Shown: positions 38,351 through 46,520 of the stretch, one piece after another | How positions within the stretch are numbered: the stretch's first letter is position 1 | How the letters are laid out: each line of letters opens with the position of its first letter | NCBI RefSeq assembly: GCF_003121925.1 | Contig: NZ_QEWR01000002.1 | Span: 744,001 to 808,000 of the forward strand | DNA: 64,000 bases | Direction of reading: 5' to 3' | From: Ignatzschineria indica | GTDB taxonomy: Bacteria; Pseudomonadota; Gammaproteobacteria; Cardiobacteriales; Wohlfahrtiimonadaceae | Notes under the pieces: generated by a model | Told to the model about the DNA's origin: nothing | The model's input: the letters and a program-made list of their open reading frames with translations, nothing else | The model's database searches: none | Position numbers and translations under genes: made by a program

Positions 38351-38968
38351 ATGGATTTTTTAGAATTAGGTTTATACATAATAACTGTTATAACTATGAT
38401 AGCTTCCCCAGGTCCCGTTATGTTATTGGTAGCTAGCACTGGATTAAAACATGGATACAAAGCAGCCTTTAATACAATAGTTGGTACTAACCTTGCTTCA
38501 CTAATCTTGATTAGTATTTCTGTACTAGCTTTAAAAGGAATTTTTTCTATAAATGAGAATGTATATGCCACTATAAGAATTATAGGTTGCCTATATATAG
38601 GTTATTTAGGTATTGAGATACTCAAAGAATATTTTATGGAGAGGGGGACGCTAATGCCCCTTAAAACAGATCAAGGGGGCTTTAAAAAAGGATTACTCGT
38701 CGGTTTATCCAATCCTAAAGATATTATATTTTTTGTTTCCTTTTTCCCTCAATTTATAGGGGTACATACCGATATTAACCTTAGCCTAACAATACTAATT
38801 GGGACTTGGATTTTATTGGATTTTACTACATTATTAATAATATATAAAGCCTTCAATACCTTGTCACAAAGTAAGATTTATCCTGTTATTATGATTCTCT
38901 GTGGTGTTTTATTTTTAGGGATTGCAGTTTATGGGCTATATACTGCTATAGGTCATTTTTTTAATTAA
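38351..38968 (+). CDS. LysE/RhtB-family amino-acid exporter
   Basis: A 205-residue inner-membrane protein with about six transmembrane segments. The family start S-P-G-P-V-M-L-L lies at about residues 19-26, G-x-x-x-G repeats follow, and F-K-K-G-L-L-V-G-L-S-N-P-K-D (about 110-123) is the conserved second-half motif. LysE/RhtB proteins export amino acids such as threonine, homoserine or lysine. AAGGA lies 8 bp before the ATG. It is apparently intact, in contrast to its neighbours in the island. Confidence 0.85.
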   Translation: MDFLELGLYIITVITMIASPGPVMLLVASTGLKHGYKAAFNTIVGTNLASLILISISVLALKGIFSINENVYATIRIIGCLYIGYLGIEILKEYFMERGTLMPLKTDQGGFKKGLLVGLSNPKDIIFFVSFFPQFIGVHTDINLSLTILIGTWILLDFTTLLIIYKAFNTLSQSKIYPVIMILCGVLFLGIAVYGLYTAIGHFFN

Positions 38969-39316
38969 AACTAGCAAAAATTAATAAGGTGTTTAGACTT
39001 CGGAATTAATAATAACTTTCTAAAACTTCATAAGGAGTTAATCCATTAATACCCTTATGAGGTTTTACTGCAATTAGCTTCGTGATCTTTGGGTTATTAT
39101 ACGATAGGCTCATTGCAACAAAAGCGTATTTTTATATTCCTTTATATTTCCTTCCTCTATCTATAATAGAGGTTCTTCTAGTTCGATTTTTAATATCACC
39201 TTTCAAAAGATGACAATACCATATAGCTCGATTTAATCTCAAATAATTTGACTAATTGCATTTAATTAAGTTTTTAACAGAAGGATCAAACTATCGATAC
39301 AACTGAAAAGCAAGAA
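38969..39316. other. Island right edge without a complete gene
   Basis: AT-rich, no complete gene. It contains the transposase scrap at 39006-39092 and then about 220 bp of unassigned sequence up to the kinase remnant. No inverted end matching 29001 was seen. Confidence 0.5.
39006..39092 (-). mobile_element. C-terminal scrap of an IS transposase
   Basis: The minus strand reads K-P-H-K-G-I-N-G-L-T-P-Y-E-V-L then S-Y-Y and TAA (39006-39008). This is the usual C-terminus of IS3/IS481-type rve integrases (R-P-H-x-x-x-x-G-x-x-P-x-E). Only about 25 residues survive. Confidence 0.65.
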
Positions 39317-39850
39317 ATGCTCAATAATGCGAGTCAAAACTCCTTTTCAACGCTAAAAAGTATCTTGGAGCATCAACAACAAGCGATGCGCTTTTGTGAT
39401 CTCAATCTTAGAACACCCTACTACTCTGCCCCCTTAGTCGATCAACTCTTACGCTACGCCGATCTTCTTAAACTCAATGAGATGGAGCTACGTTATCTGC
39501 AGAAGATCTATCAGATGGAGTCGCTCCCGCTTCGAGATACGCTCTACCATCTGATCGAGCGATTTGAACTCAATGCGATTCTCTTAACATTGGGTGCCGA
39601 GGGGAGTATTGTGATGAGCCCGAATGATTACTCTGCACTTTCAGGAAAATCGATCACCCTTGCGGATAGTATCGGTGCCGGCGATAGCTTCTCCGCCGCC
39701 TTTATCACAGCACTTTACCGAGGTGCTTCATTTCAAGAAGCACACCAATTTGCCCACCATCTGAGCCACTATATCTGCACTCAAGCGGGCGCTTTTGTTA
39801 CATTGCCAGATCACTTTTCAGAAAAACTAACAACATTTCAAGCTTGGTAA
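39317..39850 (+). pseudogene. PfkB-family sugar kinase, C-terminal half (interrupted)
   Basis: From about 39333 the reading frame matches the second half of a fructokinase-type protein: F-C-D-L-N-L-R, N-E-M-E-L-R-Y-L, L-L-T-L-G-A-E-G-S and the catalytic G-A-G-D-S-F-S-A-A-F (anion hole and catalytic Asp). It ends normally at TAA 39850. With the N-terminal half at 28488 it would rebuild a kinase of about 305 residues, the family norm. No ribosome site precedes the first ATG/TTG, so expression is unlikely. Confidence 0.9.
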
Positions 39851-39857
39851 TGCTGAT

Positions 39858-40097
39858 TTATACCAACTCGATATAAGCGAGCTCTTCTTCTGTTAAAGAG
39901 AGATACCAATCCTCTCCGAAGAGCTCACAAGGATGTTGCGAACGTTCGCTACCATTACCACAAAACATCTTATTAGCAGCACAAAGACGCTCGCATCCCC
40001 AGCAGATTCGCTCTGGATGCTTTGGGTTTTTAGGAATCCGCTGCTTCTTACCTGCCCGCTTTCCACATGTGCTATTCGATCGATCATCTAATTTCAT
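39858..40097 (-). CDS. DUF3079 family small protein
   Basis: 79 residues with K-H-P-E-R-I-C-W-G-C-E-R-L-C (Cys-rich, residues 27-40) and C-G-N-G-S-E-R-S-Q-H-P, the DUF3079 pattern. The cysteines suggest metal binding; the role is unknown. It is convergent with the kinase remnant (7 bp apart) and preceded by GGAGGT. Confidence 0.8.
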   Translation of the reverse strand: MKLDDRSNSTCGKRAGKKQRIPKNPKHPERICWGCERLCAANKMFCGNGSERSQHPCELFGEDWYLSLTEEELAYIELV

Positions 40098-40341
40098 CTT
40101 CTGACCTCCTTATCGAGACTTGCTCCTGATAATCTCAAGTCACACCTTCATCATGCCATAGATCTTGCTTGCTGTAGAGCTTTTTTGATCAGAGTTCAAA
40201 TGCAGTTTTAATAGGTGTTGAGAACTATTTTGAGAAAAAGAGAGTGTATAAAATCTCTCTAATCATTCTCTCGATCTATGGTTAACTTCCCCCTTTTCCC
40301 TGTTATACTGTCTCTTATCGATTTTTTTAATCTGCGAAATA

Positions 40342-41292
40342 GTGACCATAACAATGAAATTAGAACAAGGTGAAAAGCTACGCGGAGCTGCCAAAACCGC
40401 ACGTATTCCGATTAAGGTTGTCGCCGTTCCTAAGGAGGAGCGCATCCCCAAACCCGACTGGATTCGAGCCAAGATTCCAAGCGGTAAACGCTTTAGTGAG
40501 ATTACTAAAATCTTACGCGATAATAAGCTTCACTCTGTCTGTGAAGAGGCGGCATGCCCCAATATTGGGGAGTGCTTTAATCAAGGAACTGCCACCTTTA
40601 TGATTATGGGGGATATCTGTACCCGCCGTTGCCCCTTCTGTGATGTAGCCCACGGCCGCCCCAATCCGCTCGATGCTGAAGAACCAAAACGCTTAGCGGA
40701 GACAGTGAAGATGTTAGGGCTCGATTATGTGGTAATCACATCGGTCGATCGCGATGATCTTCGCGATGGTGGTGCGGGACACTTTGCTGATTGCATCCGT
40801 GAGATTCGTGCGCTCTCTCCCCATACAAAAATCGAGATCTTAGTTCCCGATTTTCGTGGCAGAATGGATGTGGCGATCGATATCTTAAGCGAAACTCCAC
40901 CTGATGTACTCAATCACAATATGGAGACTGTTCCTCGCCTCTATAAACAGGTTCGCCCCGGCGCCGATTATGATCACTCCTTAATGCTCTTAAAGAAATT
41001 TAAAGCACGTAATCCTGATGTTCCCACTAAATCGGGCTTAATGGTGGGGGTCGGCGAGACCGATGAAGAGATGATGGATGTGATGCGCTATATGCGTGAA
41101 CATGATATTGAGATGATCACTATCGGCCAATATCTTCAACCCTCCGGCGGGCATCTTGCCGTAGAGCGTTATGTGACACCTCAAACCTTTAAAGCATATG
41201 AAGAAGAGGCTTATCGTCTCGGCTTTAAACTTGCGCATATTGGCCCGATGGTTCGTTCGAGTTACCATGCCGGTGATAATACCTTAGCTTAG
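40342..41292 (+). CDS. lipA: Lipoyl synthase
   Basis: A 316-residue radical-SAM enzyme. The auxiliary cluster cysteines lie in [12 protein letters not shown] and the radical SAM cluster is C-T-R-R-C-P-F-C (C-x3-C-x2-C). The C-terminal R-S-S-Y-H-A-G holds the conserved Ser ligand. It inserts two sulfurs into octanoyl groups on lipoyl domains. lipB is not adjacent. ATG 40342 is the third of closely spaced possibilities but gives the best family fit. A terminator follows at 41403. Confidence 0.96.
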   Translation: MTITMKLEQGEKLRGAAKTARIPIKVVAVPKEERIPKPDWIRAKIPSGKRFSEITKILRDNKLHSVCEEAACPNIGECFNQGTATFMIMGDICTRRCPFCDVAHGRPNPLDAEEPKRLAETVKMLGLDYVVITSVDRDDLRDGGAGHFADCIREIRALSPHTKIEILVPDFRGRMDVAIDILSETPPDVLNHNMETVPRLYKQVRPGADYDHSLMLLKKFKARNPDVPTKSGLMVGVGETDEEMMDVMRYMREHDIEMITIGQYLQPSGGHLAVERYVTPQTFKAYEEEAYRLGFKLAHIGPMVRSSYHAGDNTLA

Positions 41293-41402
41293 ATAGAGTT
41301 ATATAGAGTTATAAAAGATCATCAATAACAGCTAAGAATAAAAAAGACTAAAATAGTAGTAAAAGAGTAGTAAGAGAGTAGTAAGAGAACAGCAAAAGCA
41401 AG

Positions 41403-41431
41403 AAAGGCGCCTCCCATGAGACGCCTTTTTT
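41403..41431 (+). terminator. Terminator after lipA
   Basis: AAAGGCG/CGCCTTT stem (arms 41403-41409 and 41422-41428), extended by three pairs after one mismatch, then a run of six T. It lies 110 bp after the lipA stop and before the convergent DUF819 gene. Confidence 0.85.
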
Positions 41432-41502
41432 ATCGAATTTTTCAGCTATTTCGGCTCTAGTAGTAGAGTTTTACAACTTCAAACCGCTTTACGCTTTACC
41501 CT

Positions 41503-42720
41503 TTACAATAATCGTGTGGTGATCAGATAGATTATTGTCCCGGCATAATTTCCCACCACATAGCCGACCGTTCCGATCACTAAAATGGGGCCCACCAGAG
41601 TCCGCCACCCCTTGCTAATCGCCATCGCTGCTGCTGTTGTCGGGCCGCCGACATTGGCATTACAGACTAGAAGAATCTCCTCTAAACTAAACTTAAAGAG
41701 ACGCCCTAAAACAAGGCTTACAACGAGATTCACAAGCATAATGAGAACAACAAAGAGTAGTAACAGTGGCGCATTTTGAATAATCATCGGAATCGATGCC
41801 GGAATTCCGATCACGACAAAAAAGAGATAGACCATATAGGTTCCTAGCTCTTGGCTCCCATTTAACTTTTGGAAAGGTTTCTGAAAAAGGAAGATTACAA
41901 CAAACGTTAAGGTGGTTAGAATTAGGTAAGGATCGGTAATAAAGCTCACTAAAATCTCCAGAAGTAGATGATCTACCATACTTCTTAATGGCTTTAACCA
42001 ATCTGCAAGGGTAAAAGAGATCGCAACAATCAGGAGTGATGCGCCCATATTAATCGCGATATCTTTTAACGAAATATTTCGGGGTTGCCAATAGCTTGCC
42101 GCAAGATTCTCATCCCGATCTGTATCGAGATTCTTCTCAACCTGATCGATATAGGGTGTTTTAAAGCGCTTGCGGAACCAACTCATCGCCGTAATACTCA
42201 ATAAAAGAATAAAGTAGAGTGCCATAATCAGATTATCTGCCACAATGGTCGAAGCCACCATATCTTTAGAAGGTTCCAGCTTCGCTGTCATCGCCGCAAA
42301 GTTAACACCACCGCCGATGTAGGAGGCACTAATCATCCCGCTGATTTTATCTAGTTCAGGAATCCAATCTTTAAAGATAAAGAAGGCGATAAACGCGCCC
42401 ACCATTGTCCCCACAGAGCTCAAAAGAAAGATAAAGAGCAAGCGCCGGCTCTCTGTAAAGATACTCTTCACATTGACCTGAAAGAGCAGTAGCGGAATTG
42501 CAATTGGTACAACATATCCCCACACCATATCGTAAACGGCGGCATCTGTTGGGATAATCTTAAAACTTGAAAATGTGATTGCAATAATCAGCGCAATCAC
42601 CGCGCCGGGAACTTTTGCAGACCACTTATAACGTTGCTCAATCACAATAGATGCCGAAGCAACAACAAATAGAAAAGCCAATAGTAGCCATGTCTGATCG
42701 GCTGATATTAAGGTCTCCAT
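41503..42720 (-). CDS. DUF819 family membrane protein
   Basis: A 405-residue integral membrane protein with about ten transmembrane segments, matching the YjcL-like DUF819 family. Typical features: V-P-G-A-V-I-A-L-I near residue 37, Y-I-G-G-G-V-N-F-A-A-M near 134-144, and N-A-N-V-G-G-P-T-T-A-A near 365-375. The two glycine-rich re-entrant-like loops resemble bacterial transporter folds, and the family is suspected to transport small solutes. It stands alone. Confidence 0.87.
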   Translation of the reverse strand: METLISADQTWLLLAFLFVVASASIVIEQRYKWSAKVPGAVIALIIAITFSSFKIIPTDAAVYDMVWGYVVPIAIPLLLFQVNVKSIFTESRRLLFIFLLSSVGTMVGAFIAFFIFKDWIPELDKISGMISASYIGGGVNFAAMTAKLEPSKDMVASTIVADNLIMALYFILLLSITAMSWFRKRFKTPYIDQVEKNLDTDRDENLAASYWQPRNISLKDIAINMGASLLIVAISFTLADWLKPLRSMVDHLLLEILVSFITDPYLILTTLTFVVIFLFQKPFQKLNGSQELGTYMVYLFFVVIGIPASIPMIIQNAPLLLLFVVLIMLVNLVVSLVLGRLFKFSLEEILLVCNANVGGPTTAAAMAISKGWRTLVGPILVIGTVGYVVGNYAGTIIYLITTRLL

Positions 42721-42896
42721 ACTCCCTCCTCTTTTAATATCTCTTTTAATATCTTTTTTAGTATATTTTAGATAAATCTGTTTTTAGTGTTACTGGACGC
42801 TATTGGATAGTTTCTAGTAATTTTTTACTTACTCTTTTAATAGTCTTTTAATAATCTTTTAACCGCTCTTTTCTACTATATCTTCTCTATTATTTA

Positions 42897-43628
42897 TCAT
42901 TGTGCCGAGAGAGAAGCAATACCATAAAAAGCCTGCTTTCCTCGATAATATCCCCAGAGCTGATTGCCAAAATCGAAATGCCACCATTCAGAGGGGAGAT
43001 TTGTAAAGCCCATCGCCGTCATCCCATTGATTAAAAGTCTTCGATAATCTCGAATATCTCTATCTTCCACATCAGTCGTATTCTCCTCAAAATAGTGACT
43101 CCAGGAAGCTTCCTCCATCGCATCAAAAGAGGTTCCCATATCGATCTCACTCTCTGTCGTTAGATCAAAGAGGGTTAAATCGATCGATCCTCCCGTCAGA
43201 TGAGGACTTGGTGCAAGAGGATCTGCACTCGGCTTTGCAACAAATTGATCCAATAGATCTTCGATCTGATCTTTATTAAAATCGGGATAAGATCGCTCGA
43301 GATCCTCACGAAAATTGTGACGCAATGATTCCTGCACCGCTACCGGGCGCCAACCATCAAGAAGTAGTAACCCTAAGTTTTCAGGCAATTGATCGATCAA
43401 TTGCTCTAAGCGCTCTAAAACAGATTGTCGAAGATAGATCGATTCCAGAGCGCCTGAGATTCCATCATGATAGTAAGCGCTATAGACTCTCATTCGAGTC
43501 GTCGGCATCACCTTTACTAGTGGTTCTTGATGAAGCTGATGAGTTGAATCGATCTCGATCTTCCCCACCTTTTCCCATGCAAGATGATTTTTTACAATCG
43601 GCGTTTTAAGCCAATCTTCCACCAACAT
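42897..43628 (-). CDS. D-Ala-D-Ala dipeptidase, VanX/DdpX-like
   Basis: A 243-residue M15D zinc peptidase. The metal motif S-P-H-L-T-G-G-S-I-D (S-x-H-x4-x-x-D) lies near residues 141-150 and E-W-W-H-F-D near 219-224 (catalytic Glu and third zinc His); L-D-G-W-R-P carries the conserved Arg. It hydrolyses D-Ala-D-Ala released from peptidoglycan. No signal peptide is visible, so it is cytoplasmic as in VanX/DdpX. No van genes surround it, so recycling of cell-wall dipeptides is more likely than glycopeptide resistance. Confidence 0.88.
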   Translation of the reverse strand: MLVEDWLKTPIVKNHLAWEKVGKIEIDSTHQLHQEPLVKVMPTTRMRVYSAYYHDGISGALESIYLRQSVLERLEQLIDQLPENLGLLLLDGWRPVAVQESLRHNFREDLERSYPDFNKDQIEDLLDQFVAKPSADPLAPSPHLTGGSIDLTLFDLTTESEIDMGTSFDAMEEASWSHYFEENTTDVEDRDIRDYRRLLINGMTAMGFTNLPSEWWHFDFGNQLWGYYRGKQAFYGIASLSAQ

Positions 43629-43789
43629 ATTCCCTCCTTCACTATTTCATATTATTTAAACAACAGACTTTTTAGAATCCTTAGAGTCTTTAGAATCGTT
43701 AGGAATCATTGAAACGACTCACCCGATTTCACTCCTCCTACTCATTTGTATCATATTCACCATAACCAAGAGTAATAGATCTTAAAACG

Positions 43790-44967
43790 AAATGGGATAC
43801 CAACCTATGGGCATGCGGTTGCGATAAGAGTGAAGCCGCTCTCTCCTGCCCCTCCAGAAATCGTCTTAGAGGATATCAATTAAAAACAGAGGCTGAACGC
43901 TGCCGGTCCTCACTATCGCGTTTTTCCAGAAATCTCACGCCGGCAGTTGGCGATCTTCGATCACCTATTATGACTATTTGTTGATAAAAAAGTTTGTTGA
44001 GTTGCCGGAGAGCACCCCTGTATGCTTCTATAAATTTCGTGCCGGCAAATGGCTATCTCTCTATCACCGGCAGATATTGTTTAACTGCTGTTTAAGAACT
44101 ATTTAATAACCGTTCAAATCATATTTAATTATTTTCCCGGCATCAAGGATGCCGACCTGCGGGCATACGGTCGTGATAAGAGCGAGATAGTAGGTTCCCG
44201 CGGCTCCACTGACCTTCTTAAGGACGATTGATTCAAAAAAGAGTCTGAACGCTGCCGGATCTCACCATAGTGCTCTTCCAGAAACCACGCGCCGGCAGTT
44301 GGCAATCTTCGATCACCTGTTATGACTATTTGTTGATGGAAAAAAGTGTGTTGAGTTGCCGGAGATCACCCCTGTATGCTTCTATAAATTTCGTGCCGGC
44401 AAATGGCTATCTCTCTATCACCGGCAGATATTGTTTAACTGCTGTTTAAGAACTATTTAATAACCGTTCAAATCATATTTAATTATTTTCTCGGCATCAA
44501 GGATGCCGACCTGCGGGCATACGGTCGTGATAAGAGCGAGATGGTTCTCTCCCGCGGCTCAACAGATTTTCTTATGAGTTGAATCTATTAAACAAAAGAG
44601 GCTGAACGCTGCCGGATCTCACCATAACGCTCTTCCAGAAACCACGTGCCGGCAGTTGGCAATCACTCGATTACCAGTAAACTTTCTCGGCATCAAGGAT
44701 GCCGACCTGCGGGCATGCAGTTGTAATAAGAGCAAGATGGTTCTCTCCCACTGCCCCGCTGACCTTCTTGAGGATAATTGATTCAAAAAAGAGTCTGAAT
44801 GCTGCCGGATCTCACCATAGCGTTCTTCTCAAAATCACGCGCCGGCAGTTGGCAATCACTCGATTACCAGAAAACTTTCTCGGCATCAAAGATGCCGACC
44901 TGCGGGCATGCGGTTGTGAAAAGAGCGAGATGGTAGGTTCCCGCCCTTCCGCTGATTCTCTTACCTA
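43790..44967 (+). repeat. Structured intergenic repeat, cluster C (five core copies)
   Basis: Core copies (hairpin CGGCATC-AAG-GATGCCG, then CCTGCGGGCAT) at about 44139, 44491, 44688 and 44881, plus a degenerate one at 43796. N-type left hairpins lie at 43890, 44250, 44608 and 44800 and L-type at 44001 and 44355. The stretch from 44001 is duplicated 354 bp on with very few differences. Two units also carry an AT-rich TTTAACTGCTGTTTAAG insert. It fills the gap between ddpX-like and HEPN genes. Confidence 0.88.
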
Positions 44968-44981
44968 TTGAAAAATCAAAT

Positions 44982-45016
44982 AAAAAATCCCGTACCACAC
45001 ACATTAGTACGAGATT
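44982..45016 (-). terminator. Terminator of the HEPN operon
   Basis: On the minus strand a 10-bp stem (AATCTCGTAC/GTACGGGATT, one G-T pair) with an 11-nt loop is followed by TTTTTTATTTG, about 75 bp after the HEPN gene stop. Confidence 0.75.
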
Positions 45017-45090
45017 TACAATATCTTACAAATTACTTTTAAAAATAAGAGTAATAAGCGCATTACCGAGATTATTAATAGATCTCAATA

Positions 45091-45471
45091 CTAAATATTC
45101 TTATCTTCCTCTTTTTCTAGTAAAGCTCGACATATCTTGGCCTCTTTAAGCGCATTTTTTGCCTCATAAGAGGAGAGATGTCTATGTAGATAATAATCTG
45201 CCTTAACCCTATTTCTCCGTTGTTGCTCTAATCTCAATCCAAATGATCTCAAAGTTTTTGAGTCAACTTTTTCATTGAGATGCTCTTTTGTATCGCAAAG
45301 ATAATTGATTAAATTCTGTTGCTTTTTAGGTGCATTGAGAACAAAAGAATTGATCAAATGTAAAGAAGAATAATATGAACGAGATACTACATTTCGATAT
45401 TCGATCTCTCGACTTGCGCTCTTAAACAGGTCTTCAGCAAAATTCAAAAAATCAATACTTTTAACCGCCAT
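45091..45471 (-). CDS. HEPN-domain protein (UPF0332-like)
   Basis: 126 residues, all-helical. S-R-S-Y-Y-S-S-L-H (about 29-37) and R-N-R-V-K-A-D-Y-Y-L (about 86-95) are the two conserved helices of UPF0332/HEPN domains; the second holds the R-x-x-A-D-Y pattern rather than a strict R-x4-6-H RNase motif. HEPN proteins of this size are commonly RNase toxins or their partners in defence and toxin-antitoxin pairs. It begins 14 bp after the 252-residue gene, so the two form an operon ending at the terminator 44982-45016. Confidence 0.7.
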   Translation of the reverse strand: MAVKSIDFLNFAEDLFKSASREIEYRNVVSRSYYSSLHLINSFVLNAPKKQQNLINYLCDTKEHLNEKVDSKTLRSFGLRLEQQRRNRVKADYYLHRHLSSYEAKNALKEAKICRALLEKEEDKNI

Positions 45472-45485
45472 ATTACCTCTGATAT

Positions 45486-46244
45486 TTAAAGATTCCTAAT
45501 CATATCAAATGTTGCAGTAAATACCTTTCCATCAAGTTGTTCTAACTGAGATAATCGATCTGCCAATTCTCCATTTAACTCTGGGATAAGCATCACATCT
45601 TTTTCTGACTTCAGAGCAAAAACAATAGCATTGAGACCATGTTCCTCATCAACCTCAAAAGTAATTTTAGGATAGGTTATAAAAGAATATTGATGGCAAA
45701 TGGCTTGATAGATCTTCCCAATTAATTGAAGCATCTCTCCTGAAAAGAGCATATTCTGCATAAAGGCAAGGTATTGTGCTTTTAAAAAGCGATAATAATC
45801 ACTCTCCTCATTTTTTAATTTTATGAGGTTGTCAAAAGCGTCTAAGATACCCTCCTCATCTCCTTTTAAAATTGCAAAAAAGAGCTGAAGCTTAGTGATT
45901 GAAGCTATACTTACGGGATATTTATCTACAGCACGTATTAAGGCTTCCTCACAAGCATCAAACTTTTTTAATAGAATCAAATAGTAGAGATAATTACTAC
46001 AAAACTCAGGATCTTCAAAATAAAAAGAGCGTTTAAAATAATCGATTGCCCGCTCAGAATCTCGTTTTACTGCATAATAAAATGCCCAAGCTTGCAGATC
46101 ATCCATACTTCTCTTCGGGATTTTATTAATTTCAAGATAATAAGCGAACTCCTCAGGCGTCTCCGGTTCTATATAATTCTCCTCTTCGAGCATTTGAGCA
46201 AAGAGCTTTGCTAACTCTGCCGAGTTCTTTTGGGGTAATAACAT
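45486..46244 (-). CDS. Helical-repeat (TPR-like) protein paired with HEPN gene
   Basis: 252 residues, mostly amphipathic helices, with repeating patterns such as A-W-A-F-Y-Y-A-V-K-R-D-S-E-R-A-I-D-Y-F and Y-L-I-L-L-K-K-F-D-A-C-E-E-A-L, which look like degenerate TPR units around residues 48-160. The C-terminal 80 residues are beta-rich. Family not recognised. As first gene of a two-gene unit with HEPN it may be a partner or antitoxin, but ordinary cellular roles are possible. A 14-bp perfect palindrome lies about 150 bp upstream. Confidence 0.6.
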   Translation of the reverse strand: MLLPQKNSAELAKLFAQMLEEENYIEPETPEEFAYYLEINKIPKRSMDDLQAWAFYYAVKRDSERAIDYFKRSFYFEDPEFCSNYLYYLILLKKFDACEEALIRAVDKYPVSIASITKLQLFFAILKGDEEGILDAFDNLIKLKNEESDYYRFLKAQYLAFMQNMLFSGEMLQLIGKIYQAICHQYSFITYPKITFEVDEEHGLNAIVFALKSEKDVMLIPELNGELADRLSQLEQLDGKVFTATFDMIRNL

Positions 46245-46390
46245 TAAAACTAATCTTCCTTTTTAACCCTATCAATAGATTTTATGAGACGCACTAACAT
46301 TGCATCAACCGACTTTAACCACAATGAATTAACGTTAATTTAAACTAAATTTAATAAGGCTGTGCAATGCAAGCACCCAATAGTTATCGC

Positions 46391-46426
46391 CTAATATAGA
46401 TATCTAATATAAGATATCTATATTAG
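46391..46426. promoter_or_regulatory. Perfect 14-bp AT-rich inverted repeat
   Basis: CTAATATAGATATC (46391-46404), 8-nt loop, GATATCTATATTAG (46413-46426). It lies between the GDPD gene end and the TPR/HEPN unit start; it may be an operator of the latter or a structure ending GDPD mRNA. No T-run follows. Confidence 0.5.
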
Positions 46427-46520
46427 TACATTAGATATAACATGATTGAATCATTAACTATTATAGTCAATTGCTGCACTTTAATGTATTTCCACTATCA
46501 TCTTCTGTAAAAAGCGACCA

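Larger units (their letters stand above)
28921..39316. mobile_element. Integrated island splitting the PfkB kinase gene, with a Tn7-like remnant
   Basis: About 10.4 kb of foreign-looking DNA lies between the two kinase halves. The left end carries decayed tnsA, tnsB and tniQ plus an IS3 remnant. The cargo follows beyond tniQ and a transposase scrap sits near the right edge. Exact ends and a target duplication could not be fixed; breakpoints lie within about 28900-28940 and 39300-39340. None of the structured repeats found elsewhere occur inside. Most genes carry frameshifts or stops, so the element appears old and immobile. Confidence 0.8.

Noticed and set aside
39093-39316. Right end of the Tn7-like element
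   Set aside because: No sequence complementary to the TGTTGGGGACAAAA candidate end was found near the kinase remnant.
28890-39340. Target-site duplication AATGCGA at both kinase breakpoints
   Set aside because: The 7-bp match occurs in different reading frames of the kinase, so joining the halves there does not restore it; likely chance.
42897-43628. Glycopeptide resistance gene vanX
   Set aside because: No vanA, vanH, vanR or vanS genes nearby; a Gram-negative DdpX-like recycling enzyme is more likely.
43790-44967. CRISPR array
   Set aside because: Repeat units are about 190-350 bp and lack short unique spacers; no cas genes nearby.
44699-44971. Open frame of about 90 codons in cluster C and similar ones at 51560-51790 and 59891-60114
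   Set aside because: They are the same repeat translated in different frames; the shared peptide comes from the hairpin and CCTGCGGGCAT core.
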